Origin: Thermoplasmata archaeon
GTDB lineage: Archaea; Thermoplasmatota; Thermoplasmata; RBG-16-68-12; JAGMCJ01
Reading direction: 5' to 3'
Length of the DNA: 6,613 nucleotides
Assembly (NCBI GenBank): GCA_023129265.1
Contig: JAGMCJ010000114.1
Coordinates: forward strand, 1-6,613
The position numbers and the translations under genes were made by a program. How positions within the stretch are numbered: position 1 is the stretch's first letter; each line of letters begins with the position of its first letter. This document shows positions 1 to 6,613 of this stretch, piece by piece. The notes beneath the pieces were generated by a model. The model had not been told where the DNA came from, searched no databases, and saw only the letters and a program-made list of their open reading frames with translations.

Positions 1-807
1 GCTCCTGTCTCTCCCTTTCCCAATGTGCCCTGTCTCGTCGACAACGGTTCGTGAGCACAGCGAGCTTACGAAATCGTTCTTGCCAGAGTCCTTGGATCCA
101 ATGACGAGGATTCTCGTGGGCTGTGCGGCCCCGCCCACCAGTCCCCTGAATGCGAATGGGATCCAGTCGCTTTCTGAGATTCCGAGCTCCCGTTTCTCGT
201 GCACCTTCACGAGGTTCTGCAGGTCATGACCGGCCGTTCTTGTCTCGAACTCCAGGACGCAGTCTGCGGACTCCCTTATCCTGTTGAGGTCCCTATCCTC
301 CAGGGTCCAGTTCATGAACAATACCAGGGATGTAGTACCCGTGTCCTCTGAGGCCTCACGCAAGAAGCGCCAGAACTCAACAACCGATTCTCCTGGGAAC
401 CTGTCGACGAGGAACTCGAGGGAATCGATGACCACTCTACCTGGTCTCTCATTCTCGAGTGCCTCTCTGATGACACTCTGGATGTGGTTCAGATCAAGCA
501 CATCGCGAATGACGTACTTCTCCTCAGAGGGCACCATAATCTGATTGGAGACGGCGTCCACTATGATGAGACGGGATTGCTCAGTGACACCGTAGTTCCT
601 GAACTGGGACCTCGCAAGGCTCGGGGACCTGAAGAAGTCCACGTAGACGCAGATCTCGCCGTCGGCCATTCCTGAGACCACGAACTGCTCGGCAAGCTCT
701 CTCTTCTCGGCAGGGCTGTTGCTCAGCAGAAGGGACGATGAAGGTCTCGGAAACCCGCCTCCGAGCCATTCATCAACCGTTTCTATTCCTGTTCTTGCCC
801 TACTCAT
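1..807 (-). CDS. KaiC/RecA-like protein fused to a P-loop (GTPase-like) domain, 3' end cut off
   Basis: The 269 visible residues start at ATG 807-805 and stay open to the window edge, so the C-terminus is missing. Residues 7-27 (TGIETVDEWLGGGFPRP then a beta strand) match the N-terminal signature of archaeal KaiC-like RecA-superfamily ATPases. Where Walker A is expected (about residues 30-37) the sequence reads NSPAEKRE, without the GxxxxGK[ST] pattern. The place of the KaiC catalytic Glu pair reads VDF (56-58). A Walker B-like strand is intact (RVVIDS, 124-129). Residues about 180-222 fit the KaiC C-terminal strands. After a Gly/Ala/Pro-rich joint a second nucleotide-binding fold begins: TRILVIG then a P-loop GSKDSGKN (237-244), resembling the G1 region of Arf/SRPRB-like small GTPases. 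The G2 to G5 motifs would lie outside the window, so GTPase identity is inferred. It is the last visible gene of the operon. Its start lies 15 bases after the preceding stop. Confidence 0.85.
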   Translation of the reverse strand, partial: MSRARTGIETVDEWLGGGFPRPSSSLLLSNSPAEKRELAEQFVVSGMADGEICVYVDFFRSPSLARSQFRNYGVTEQSRLIIVDAVSNQIMVPSEEKYVIRDVLDLNHIQSVIREALENERPGRVVIDSLEFLVDRFPGESVVEFWRFLREASEDTGTTSLVLFMNWTLEDRDLNRIRESADCVLEFETRTAGHDLQNLVKVHEKRELGISESDWIPFAFRGLVGGAAQPTRILVIGSKDSGKNDFVSSLCSRTVVDETGHIGKGRDRS

Positions 808-816
808 GTTGACGTT

Positions 817-821
817 CTCCT
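817..821 (-). promoter_or_regulatory. Ribosome-binding site of the KaiC-like/GTPase fusion gene
   Basis: AGGAG lies in the 15-base gap between the TGA of the upstream gene (825-823) and the ATG at 807-805, nine bases before that ATG. It supports this start and indicates translation from a shared messenger. Confidence 0.7.
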
Positions 822-822
822 G

Positions 823-1545
823 TCAAAGTGATTCATCGGCGGCTTCTCTCTCGCTCAGAAACTCCAGCCCAGGACTTCTCTCGGTCAGGACGACATCGAG
901 GAACTCCCCGCCTGTGTCGAACTGAACCCACTTCGGGCTCGTCGTTACTCCCTTTATGTGATGGATTCTCATCTCCCTCTGGAGGTTCGGTTTGAACCTC
1001 ATCTCGATGACTCCATCCGCCATCATGGCAAGGGTGTCTCTAGCCCCTTCCTGTGCACCGTCGTGAAGCGCGAAGACGCCGAACCCCCGCCAACTCCTCA
1101 GCTTCGACGTGACGATCTGGAAGAATTTCATGAGCACGGAGGACGAATTGTGCAGGAACAGGGGCGACAGGGAGTAGAAAAAGAGGTCCGGTGAACCGCC
1201 AAGCCGGTTGGCGGCCTTAGAAATGCTCATCCCTATCCCCTCTATGTTAGACAGACTCGTCACATAGAGGGTGCCTCTGGACGGAGTTCCCTCCCTTACG
1301 TTGCTCAGGGATAGGGTGACGCAGTCAATGAATACGAGGTCTTTGCCCTCATGCTCTCCAAGGTTGACGTCGAACTTGAGTGCCCGCTCCTTGATCGCTT
1401 CTGGCGGGTAGTCCACGCAGACCATGACGACCTTCTTCCCTTCCTTGAGCGAGTGTTTGATCAGTTCGAGGGACCATTCGAGCTTTCCAACTCCAGGTGG
1501 ACCCTTGAGCAGAAGTCCGGAGACGCCTGGGAATCTCTCCGTCAC
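823..1545 (-). CDS. KaiC/RecA-like protein with degenerate ATPase motifs
   Basis: A 240-residue single RecA-fold protein. I chose the GTG at 1545-1543 over the TTG at 1548: AGGAG ends seven bases before the GTG but only four before the TTG, and the GTG overlaps the kinase stop as GTGA. The protein starts almost directly at the first strand (SGLLLKGPPGVGK, 9-21) and lacks the usual leading TGIxxLDxLLGGGFP segment. Walker A reads GPPGVGKL (15-22): the Gly and Lys are kept but the Ser/Thr is Leu, followed by Glu. The KaiC catalytic Glu pair is replaced by Asp-Tyr (VDYPPE, 44-49). The Walker B strand before SLSPLFL reads LFFYS (121-125), with Tyr where Asp is expected. The rest keeps the family plan, including MADGVIEMR (175-183) and a beta-rich C-terminus with IKGVTTSPKW (197-206). 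It is therefore a recognisable KaiC-like fold that probably hydrolyses ATP poorly or not at all. Its role is unknown. It sits between a histidine kinase and a second such protein, suggesting a partner or output of that kinase. Confidence 0.88.
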   Translation of the reverse strand: MTERFPGVSGLLLKGPPGVGKLEWSLELIKHSLKEGKKVVMVCVDYPPEAIKERALKFDVNLGEHEGKDLVFIDCVTLSLSNVREGTPSRGTLYVTSLSNIEGIGMSISKAANRLGGSPDLFFYSLSPLFLHNSSSVLMKFFQIVTSKLRSWRGFGVFALHDGAQEGARDTLAMMADGVIEMRFKPNLQREMRIHHIKGVTTSPKWVQFDTGGEFLDVVLTERSPGLEFLSEREAADESL

Positions 1546-4500
1546 CAAATCACTCCTGAATCGTCATCCTGAGCTTGCCCCCCGTCCTTGGACTCCTCGT
1601 TCTTCGCGGGGAACGTCAGAGTAATCGTCGTACCTTCTCCCTCGGAGCTGGTCATATCTATGCTTCCTCTGTGCCTCTTCACTATCATTGACACCACATA
1701 CAGTCCCAGTCCCGTCCCCTTTCCTACATCCTTCGTCGTGAAGAACGGATCGAATATCTGCAACGTGTGCTCCTCAGGAATGCCCACCCCAGTGTCGGAA
1801 ATCTCGACCTCGACATAATCTCCCTTGCTTCTCGTTGAGAGGACTATCTGCCCGCCATTCTCAAGGGCATCCACGCTGTTCTGGAGAAGGTTGATGAACA
1901 CCTGTTGAAGGGCATGGCGACTCCCCTCCACAGGAGGGATATCCCCAAGATCCGCCACGATGTCGATGTTCTGGGGTCTCCGTGATATCCTGATTGCCTC
2001 TAAGGACTCCTGAACGACATCGTTCAGGTCCATGTCGACCATAGTGAGGTCCATTCCTTCCCTTGAGTATCTCGAAAGCCATCTGACGACTTCAGATGCT
2101 CTTCCGGCTGCGTCCACTATCTTCCGGGCATGGTCCTTGATAAGCGCCGGATTGTCCTCGTCGAGTATCGCCTCTGCGTAGCCCGTCACCCCGGCGAGCG
2201 GGTTGTTTACCTCATGAGCAATCCCGGAGACCAGAGTGCCTATCCCAGCCAGTTTCTCGGACCTGATGAACCTCTGCTCCGCTTTCTTGGCTTCAGTAAT
2301 GTCCCTGACAATGCCCATGATCATCCTTTGGCCACCCAATATAATGGGGACCTCGCGAATCTCTGCCTGCACAGGGTTCCCATCTCTTCGGATGAGAGTG
2401 AATTCCCTCGGACTGGTCTCTTTCCCTTCAACGGCTGATTTGAGGACTTCGGCGAATCGGCGGGCCTCGCCCTTACGCAGGATGCCCATTTCCCCGAAAC
2501 GCTTTCCGAGCCATTCATCCTTCTCGAAACCGAGCATTTCCACGAAGCTCCTGTTCACATCGACAGTCGTGCCATGCAAGTTCTTCAGGATGTAGCCGTC
2601 TGGAGCATGCTCGAAAACCAACCTGAATCTCTCTTCTGAACTCTTGATTTGTTCTTCGACCTCTTTCCTGTCTGTGATGTCCTGCACCGTCCCGATCATC
2701 CCGATCGGCTCACCCTTCTCGTTGGCGATGACCTCTCCCTCCTCGTGGACGAAACGCACTTCTCCACTGGGCAACACGATTCGGTGATCGATGCCGTACG
2801 GCTTCCTCTTGTTCAAAGCCTCGTCAGTCGACCTTTGTACGAAGTCGATGTCGTCGGGATGGACGAAATTGAGGAATGCCCCGTATGTCGCACCGAATTC
2901 CTGAGGACTCAGGCCGAAGATGCGGTAAATCTCGTCAGACCATGTCAATTCGTCTGTCTGTATGTTCCAGGTCCAATTGCCGACGTGAGCGACCCGCTGG
3001 GCCTCGATGAGCATTTCCTTGCTTCGCTTCAGTTCCTCCGTCGCCCGCCTCCGCTGGAGGGCCATCGATGCCTGACTGGCGAAAGTCTCAATCAGGGTCC
3101 TGTTCTCCAGCTTGGTTCCTCTGCGCGTGAGTATCACTACATAAGCGAAGACCGTCTCTGCCCTTCCTACGCCGATGGAGTGGATGTCACCTATCTTCGC
3201 CATCTTTGTGAGCGCCTTGGAAGTCCTTTCTGAAATCCGACCTCCCGTGAGTTCGTGAATCCCTTGGGATAGCTTCACCAGCCTTCCACTTTTGAGCTCT
3301 TCATCCAGTCCTGGGAGGGTGTTGAACTGCATCCCCACAATGTCCCTCCCTATCAGCTTGGTGATTGCACGACTCACCTTGCCGAGTCCGACAACGGAAC
3401 GCATCTCATGAAGGCCAGCACTCTCGTCATAGGATGAAACAAGGACGATAGAGTTGCCAGCGATTTCACTCAGTCGTTTCGCGATGTGCTCGTAGATGTC
3501 ATCTTCCTGTGGAAAGGCGGTGAACTCCAGGGCAGCCCTGTACAGGTACTGCAGGTTGAGCGCTTCTCGTTTGGCCTTCATCTCCGCCCTCCTGCGCGCA
3601 GTAACGTCACTCAGGAAATTCAGAGTCGCTGGTTTCCCTTCCCAGCGAGATGCCACTGCGTTGATCTCGACCCATATGACGTTTCCACGTTTGCCGACGA
3701 TTCTGAATGTGAAGACATCGGGAACATCCTTTCTCTTGATTCCTCGTTTGTAGCGCGCGAGCACCATCTCTCGGTCTTCTGGATGGATGAGGTCCACGAA
3801 AGGCTTCGACATTAGTTCCTCTGTTGCGTAGCCCGTGACGTCCGCGACTTTGGAATTTGAGAACTTGAGTAGACCGTTCTGAACGACCACAATACCCTCG
3901 TTGGCGTTCTCAACAAGCAACCTGTATTTCTCCTCGCTTTCGCGTAGTGCCCGGCTCATCCTCTTGCGATTTGTGACATCCCTTGCTATGGTCTGGAAGG
4001 CGTGTATCTTGCCATCCTTCCTCATCGGGCTGATGATAACCTCAACTTCATGCTCGGTACCGTTTCGGTCGACCAGAGTCATTTCCAGCGGCTTTGGGGT
4101 CTTTCCCAGTAGAAGGGCTGCAAAGACCTTCAGGTACTTCGGGACGTCTCGCGTTCGCAGAATTGGAAGTTTCGAAAAGTGCTGGCCAACGATTTCCTCG
4201 TTGGTGAATCCTGTCAATTCCAAGAACGCACGGTTGCACGCAGTGATCTCTCCTTTCAGGTTCACCGTCGTCATACCGTCCGGTGCCGACTCAATCATGT
4301 CTCTGTACTTCTCCTCGGACAGTCTCAGCTCCTCCTCGAACCGCTTGCGCTCCGTGATGTCGGTGGTCGTCCCGAGAATGGCGGTCTCTCCCTCAAACTC
4401 GATGAGCTTCGAGGTGTACAGTGCCTCAATCCTTTCACCCTCTTTCGTCACGAGTGTGTACTCATACGGATCGACCTCATTTCCATTCAAGTGCTCGGCA

Positions 4501-5468
4501 AGACCTCTTCTCACCGCGTCCCTTGATTCCGGGGCAATCAGGGACATGAAGTCGAAGTCAGCTGAGTAGAACTCCTCCTTCTTGTAGCCCATGACATCTT
4601 CGCACTTCCTGTTTGCATAGGCCACTCTGCCTCCTTTGTTGATGAAGATCATGTTGGGCGACTGTTCAGCGAGGATTCTGAATTTCTTCTCGCTCTCTCT
4701 GAGTGCCTGCTCCGCTTCCTTACGCTCTGTAACGTCAATGACCGTTCCTGAAATCTCATCTCCATTGAGAACTGCGCTCAGGAGCACGTTCTTCTCTTCT
4801 CCATTCTTGGATATGAACTCGACATCGAAACCGGTGATCTTCCCTTCTTCCTTGAGAATCGCGAGTATGATTTTTCTCTTTTCCGGGTCTTTGTACCTCG
4901 CGAGGACGCCCTCATGAATCATATCCTCAGGAGAATCGAATCCGGAGACCCTTGCCAGTGCACGATTTACGTAGAGGAGCTCGCCCTTCAAGTTCGTCCT
5001 GTACACTCCAACGGGGGCGTTCTCCAACAGGTCCCTGTATTCCTTCTCTGACTTCCTCAAAGCCTCTCCCAGACTCTTGCTCTCGGTTATGTCGCGATTG
5101 ACCGCGATGGTTCCGATCGGTTTCCCCTCCGCGTCTCTCACCAAGGCAACCGACGCCGACACATAGATTCTCCTGCTATCCTTTCGTTTCTGAATGACTT
5201 CCCCCTTCCAGTGACCTTCCCGATAGAGGTGCTCCAGGACGTCCCCCCTCTTGTCGTGTGGATACTCCGGGCCCGTGACCTCATGCACGTTTTCTCCAGT
5301 TACCTCTTCTGCACGCCACCCGTACATATCCTCAGCGGCCCTATTCCATCCTGTGATGTTGAAGTCCGCATCAGTGCAAATGACGGCGTCGGAAAAGTAT
5401 TCGAAGAGGTTCGCGTGGAAAGAACTCTCTAGCGCGTAATTCTCGGGGATGTTCTTGCCCATTGCCAT
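1542..5468 (-). CDS. Soluble multi-PAS/GAF sensor histidine kinase
   Basis: A 1308-residue protein from ATG 5468-5466, which GAGG precedes by seven bases. The in-frame GTG at 5483 has no such site. Domains in order: PAS1 (about 18-128), PAS2 (142-249), PAS3 (261-374), PAS4 (386-502), PAS5 (514-625), GAF (638-808), PAS6 of the PAS_3 type (822-934), PAS7 (946-1060), HisKA (1070-1137), HATPase_c (1185-1287). Each PAS ends in a D[IV]T signature (126, 245, 370, 497, 621, 930, 1056) followed by a charged linker helix. The phosphoacceptor is His1085 in IAHEVNNPL, the N box holds Asn1193 and Asn1197, the G1 box is DTGVGI (1225-1230), the F region DPFFTT (1240-1245) and the G2 box GTGLGL (1251-1256). 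All catalytic elements are intact. No membrane segment or signal peptide is visible, so it should sense intracellular signals. No receiver domain is attached. The response regulator encoded just upstream is the likely partner. Ligands cannot be predicted from sequence. Confidence 0.97.
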   Translation of the reverse strand: MAMGKNIPENYALESSFHANLFEYFSDAVICTDADFNITGWNRAAEDMYGWRAEEVTGENVHEVTGPEYPHDKRGDVLEHLYREGHWKGEVIQKRKDSRRIYVSASVALVRDAEGKPIGTIAVNRDITESKSLGEALRKSEKEYRDLLENAPVGVYRTNLKGELLYVNRALARVSGFDSPEDMIHEGVLARYKDPEKRKIILAILKEEGKITGFDVEFISKNGEEKNVLLSAVLNGDEISGTVIDVTERKEAEQALRESEKKFRILAEQSPNMIFINKGGRVAYANRKCEDVMGYKKEEFYSADFDFMSLIAPESRDAVRRGLAEHLNGNEVDPYEYTLVTKEGERIEALYTSKLIEFEGETAILGTTTDITERKRFEEELRLSEEKYRDMIESAPDGMTTVNLKGEITACNRAFLELTGFTNEEIVGQHFSKLPILRTRDVPKYLKVFAALLLGKTPKPLEMTLVDRNGTEHEVEVIISPMRKDGKIHAFQTIARDVTNRKRMSRALRESEEKYRLLVENANEGIVVVQNGLLKFSNSKVADVTGYATEELMSKPFVDLIHPEDREMVLARYKRGIKRKDVPDVFTFRIVGKRGNVIWVEINAVASRWEGKPATLNFLSDVTARRRAEMKAKREALNLQYLYRAALEFTAFPQEDDIYEHIAKRLSEIAGNSIVLVSSYDESAGLHEMRSVVGLGKVSRAITKLIGRDIVGMQFNTLPGLDEELKSGRLVKLSQGIHELTGGRISERTSKALTKMAKIGDIHSIGVGRAETVFAYVVILTRRGTKLENRTLIETFASQASMALQRRRATEELKRSKEMLIEAQRVAHVGNWTWNIQTDELTWSDEIYRIFGLSPQEFGATYGAFLNFVHPDDIDFVQRSTDEALNKRKPYGIDHRIVLPSGEVRFVHEEGEVIANEKGEPIGMIGTVQDITDRKEVEEQIKSSEERFRLVFEHAPDGYILKNLHGTTVDVNRSFVEMLGFEKDEWLGKRFGEMGILRKGEARRFAEVLKSAVEGKETSPREFTLIRRDGNPVQAEIREVPIILGGQRMIMGIVRDITEAKKAEQRFIRSEKLAGIGTLVSGIAHEVNNPLAGVTGYAEAILDEDNPALIKDHARKIVDAAGRASEVVRWLSRYSREGMDLTMVDMDLNDVVQESLEAIRISRRPQNIDIVADLGDIPPVEGSRHALQQVFINLLQNSVDALENGGQIVLSTRSKGDYVEVEISDTGVGIPEEHTLQIFDPFFTTKDVGKGTGLGLYVVSMIVKRHRGSIDMTSSEGEGTTITLTFPAKNEESKDGGQAQDDDSGVIW
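1553..1557 (-). promoter_or_regulatory. Ribosome-binding site inside the kinase 3' end
   Basis: AGGAG falls within the last codons of the histidine kinase, seven bases before the GTG at 1545-1543. That start overlaps the kinase TGA by four bases (GTGA), a layout typical of translational coupling. It decides the GTG start against the in-frame TTG at 1548-1546. Confidence 0.65.
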
Positions 5469-5475
5469 GCTACAT

Positions 5476-5479
5476 CCTC
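5476..5479 (-). promoter_or_regulatory. Ribosome-binding site of the histidine kinase
   Basis: GAGG lies between the TGA of the response regulator (5486-5484) and the ATG at 5468-5466, seven bases before that ATG. It overlaps the alternative GTG-initiated reading frame, so it favours the ATG and shortens the protein by five residues. Confidence 0.6.
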
Positions 5480-5483
5480 TCAC

Positions 5484-6293
5484 TCATTGCAGCTCATCGT
5501 CACGACGTTCTTCGATCAGATCGCCAAACTCCCCCTCGATATCGCCGAGCTCATCAACGGAACCAGACCATTTCGAGATGGAATCGCCATATTTGTTCTC
5601 TATTCTCTTAACGGTCCTCTTCATCTCCCTTCTCGTGGATTCGGTATCTTCGCCTTCTCCGACGGCCACAAGGAAGAACCCCTCTCCCTCCTCCATTAGG
5701 ATCTTTGAGTCGCCATATTCAAAGGACTTGACCTCGCCACCGGACTTCTGGAATGAATGTTCTATGAACATCCTCACCGCGGTGAGCATAGAGCCAAAGA
5801 TGTCGGAATCAGACTCCGACGGGGACGCGACGGCCTTGTGGTGAATCAGCTTTCCACCGTCGGTCAGTAGATAGACTCCCGAGAGCTGGAACGATTCCCT
5901 TTCCCTTGCGGACTCGACCTCCCCGAGGGCCCTCTCGACCGTGGCTATCAGCTCCTTCTTCCCGACCGGCTTGGCAACGTAGTCACATGCGCCTCTCTTC
6001 ATTGCGGCGACGCCGACCTCCACGTCCACGTAGCCAGTGAGCATCACCACGGGCAAGAAGCCGTAGTTCTGTTTGACGTAACTGAGGACCCCGAATCCAT
6101 CGATCCCGGGCATCTTTATGTCAGTGATGATCAGCGAGATATCATGCGCCTTCAGGGCCTCTATTGCGTCCTCCCCGTCGTCTGCCGTCACGACACGATA
6201 ACCCGCCCGCTCGAGATGGATGCGCAACGTGTCTCTCACGAAATCCTCGTCATCGACGACTAGAATCGTCCTCGAACCGCCAGCTTGTAACAT
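5484..6293 (-). CDS. Response regulator: receiver domain plus uncharacterised C-terminal domain
   Basis: A 269-residue protein. Residues 8-125 form a complete CheY-like receiver: acidic pocket Asp14 and Asp15 (VVDDED), phosphoacceptor Asp58 in TDIKMPG, switch Thr86 in MLTGY, and Lys108 in VAKP. It should accept phosphate, most likely from the kinase encoded immediately downstream. A charged helix (about 119-135) leads to a C-terminal domain (about 137-262) that is not a helix-turn-helix, HD or GGDEF output. It begins SGVYLLTDGGKLIHH, has a helix with DIFGSMLTAVRMFIEHSF (164-181), a strand pair around FEYGDSKILM (191-200) and GFFLVAVGEG (205-214), then an amphipathic helix and KWSGSVDELGDI (241-252). 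The alternating strand/helix order recalls roadblock/longin-type folds, which is a resemblance only. Output is thus probably protein-protein interaction and not DNA binding. The ATG at 6293 has no clear ribosome-binding site, suggesting a leaderless or short-leader message and that this is the first gene of the operon. Confidence 0.95.
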   Translation of the reverse strand: MLQAGGSRTILVVDDEDFVRDTLRIHLERAGYRVVTADDGEDAIEALKAHDISLIITDIKMPGIDGFGVLSYVKQNYGFLPVVMLTGYVDVEVGVAAMKRGACDYVAKPVGKKELIATVERALGEVESARERESFQLSGVYLLTDGGKLIHHKAVASPSESDSDIFGSMLTAVRMFIEHSFQKSGGEVKSFEYGDSKILMEEGEGFFLVAVGEGEDTESTRREMKRTVKRIENKYGDSISKWSGSVDELGDIEGEFGDLIEERRDDELQ

Positions 6294-6444
6294 TTACGTC
6301 CGTGTTTCTTATCATCTGGTTTGGCTTAAGGATGTCGGCATCATTATCAGATATGATATGTAGCCCCCAGCTCGCCATGGGAATGGTCAATCCATGCGTC
6401 ACTTATTGCCAGGAGAACACGCTGATTCGAACTGGCTCCTGTTC
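6294..6444 (-). promoter_or_regulatory. Intergenic region with probable promoter of the response regulator operon
   Basis: This 151-base gap is the only sizeable non-coding stretch in the window. Its half next to the response regulator is AT-richer than the coding DNA. Two weak TATA-like candidates can be seen on the minus strand: CTTAAG (6330-6325), about 35 bases before the ATG, which would give a short leader of roughly ten bases, and an ATATCATATC tract (6359-6350) further upstream. A small palindrome, TATCAGATA (6345-6353), overlaps the second and could be a regulator site. No ribosome-binding site precedes the ATG. The assignment rests on position and base composition and is tentative. 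Confidence 0.35.
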
Positions 6445-6613
6445 CTACTTGTACGCCTTGCACGAGTTGCAGTACCAACGCTGTTGAGCGGGTATCCACA
6501 TCAGGAGGCCGCCACAATCCATGCAAACGTTGCCGGGCGGGATTATCGGCATCGGTGCTGCTGGCTTCTTCACTGGAACCACCAGCATGAAGAGTATGGC
6601 GAGGAAAATCAGG
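6445..6613 (-). CDS. Membrane-anchored zinc-ribbon protein, C-terminal fragment
   Basis: Fifty-five codons plus a TAG stop (6447-6445) are visible. The start lies beyond the right edge. The fragment opens with a hydrophobic stretch (LIFLAILFMLVVPV), the end of a transmembrane helix, then Lys-Lys and a Pro/Ala-rich linker, then a compact zinc ribbon. Two Cys pairs, CMDC and CNSC, are separated by 14 residues that include MWIPAQQRWY. Four cysteines in this arrangement should bind one zinc ion. The lysines after the helix suggest the ribbon faces the cytoplasm. C-terminal zinc ribbons with this IP..QRWYC pattern are, to my knowledge, frequent in Thermoplasmatota membrane proteins, usually of unknown function. 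It is separated from the downstream operon by 151 bases and need not belong to it. No function can be given from this part alone. Confidence 0.8.
   Translation of the reverse strand, partial: LIFLAILFMLVVPVKKPAAPMPIIPPGNVCMDCGGLLMWIPAQQRWYCNSCKAYK

Noticed and set aside
581..769. Minus-strand open frame of 62 codons
   Set aside because: It is an alternative frame inside the KaiC-like/P-loop fusion gene (1-807), which carries the recognisable family signature.
2649..3233. Plus-strand open frame of 194 codons
   Set aside because: It lies entirely antisense to the GAF/PAS6/PAS7 part of the kinase, whose translation is clearly real. The translated product has no recognisable domain.
3901..4569. 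Plus-strand open frame of 222 codons
   Set aside because: It is antisense to PAS3-PAS5 of the kinase, is Ser/Arg-rich in the way antisense frames of GC-rich genes are, and shows no motif.
5469..5483. Upstream GTG start for the histidine kinase
   Set aside because: It would place the start at the regulator stop with no suitable ribosome-binding site, whereas GAGG sits seven bases before the ATG at 5468.
6422..6432. tRNA T-loop-like TTCGAAT sequence, possibly a tRNA or attachment-site remnant
   Set aside because: The flanking bases do not pair as a five-base T-stem and no anticodon or acceptor arm can be drawn around it.
6410..6441. Inverted repeat CAGGAG/CTCCTG as a terminator after the zinc-ribbon gene
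   Set aside because: The stem is only six pairs with a 20-base loop and no T-run follows, so it is not a convincing terminator. It also partly precedes the stop region only by a few bases.
6164..6487. Plus-strand open frame of 107 codons reaching across the intergenic gap
   Set aside because: It covers the start of the receiver domain and the end of the zinc-ribbon gene in antisense. It has no ribosome-binding site and no family resemblance.

Overview
The window most resembles an archaeal genome, probably a euryarchaeote of the Thermoplasmatota type. This is inferred from features, not from a database match. The features are KaiC/RecA-like ATPase genes next to a PAS-rich soluble histidine kinase, a membrane-anchored zinc-ribbon protein ending in a CxxC-x14-CxxC module, purine-rich archaeal ribosome-binding sites (GGAG, GAGG), non-ATG starts and frequent AGG/AGA arginine codons. 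All recognisable genes are on the minus strand, so the window reads from right to left. I see no rRNA, tRNA, CRISPR array or insertion sequence.

Layout in transcription order: (1) 6613-6445, the C-terminal end of a membrane-anchored zinc-ribbon protein whose start lies outside the window. (2) 6444-6294, a 151-base AT-richer intergenic stretch that probably holds the promoter of the next genes. (3) 6293-5484, a response regulator with an N-terminal receiver domain and an uncharacterised C-terminal domain. (4) 5468-1542, a 1308-residue soluble hybrid sensor with seven PAS domains, one GAF domain and a histidine kinase core. (5) 1545-823, a KaiC/RecA-like protein with degraded ATPase motifs. (6) 807-1, a second KaiC-like protein with a degraded P-loop, followed by the start of another P-loop domain that looks like a small GTPase. 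It is cut by the window edge.

Genes 3 to 6 are spaced 15, -4 and 15 bases apart, each of the last three with a ribosome-binding site inside or at the end of the gene before it. They look like one operon. The simplest reading is a cytoplasmic phosphorelay: the PAS/GAF kinase senses small molecules or redox state and phosphorylates the receiver protein, and the two RecA-fold proteins act as downstream or partner modules. The most notable point is that all three P-loops visible in the last two genes lack the Ser/Thr that normally follows the Walker A lysine. The cassette may therefore use nucleotide-binding folds as switches or scaffolds and not as ordinary ATPases.
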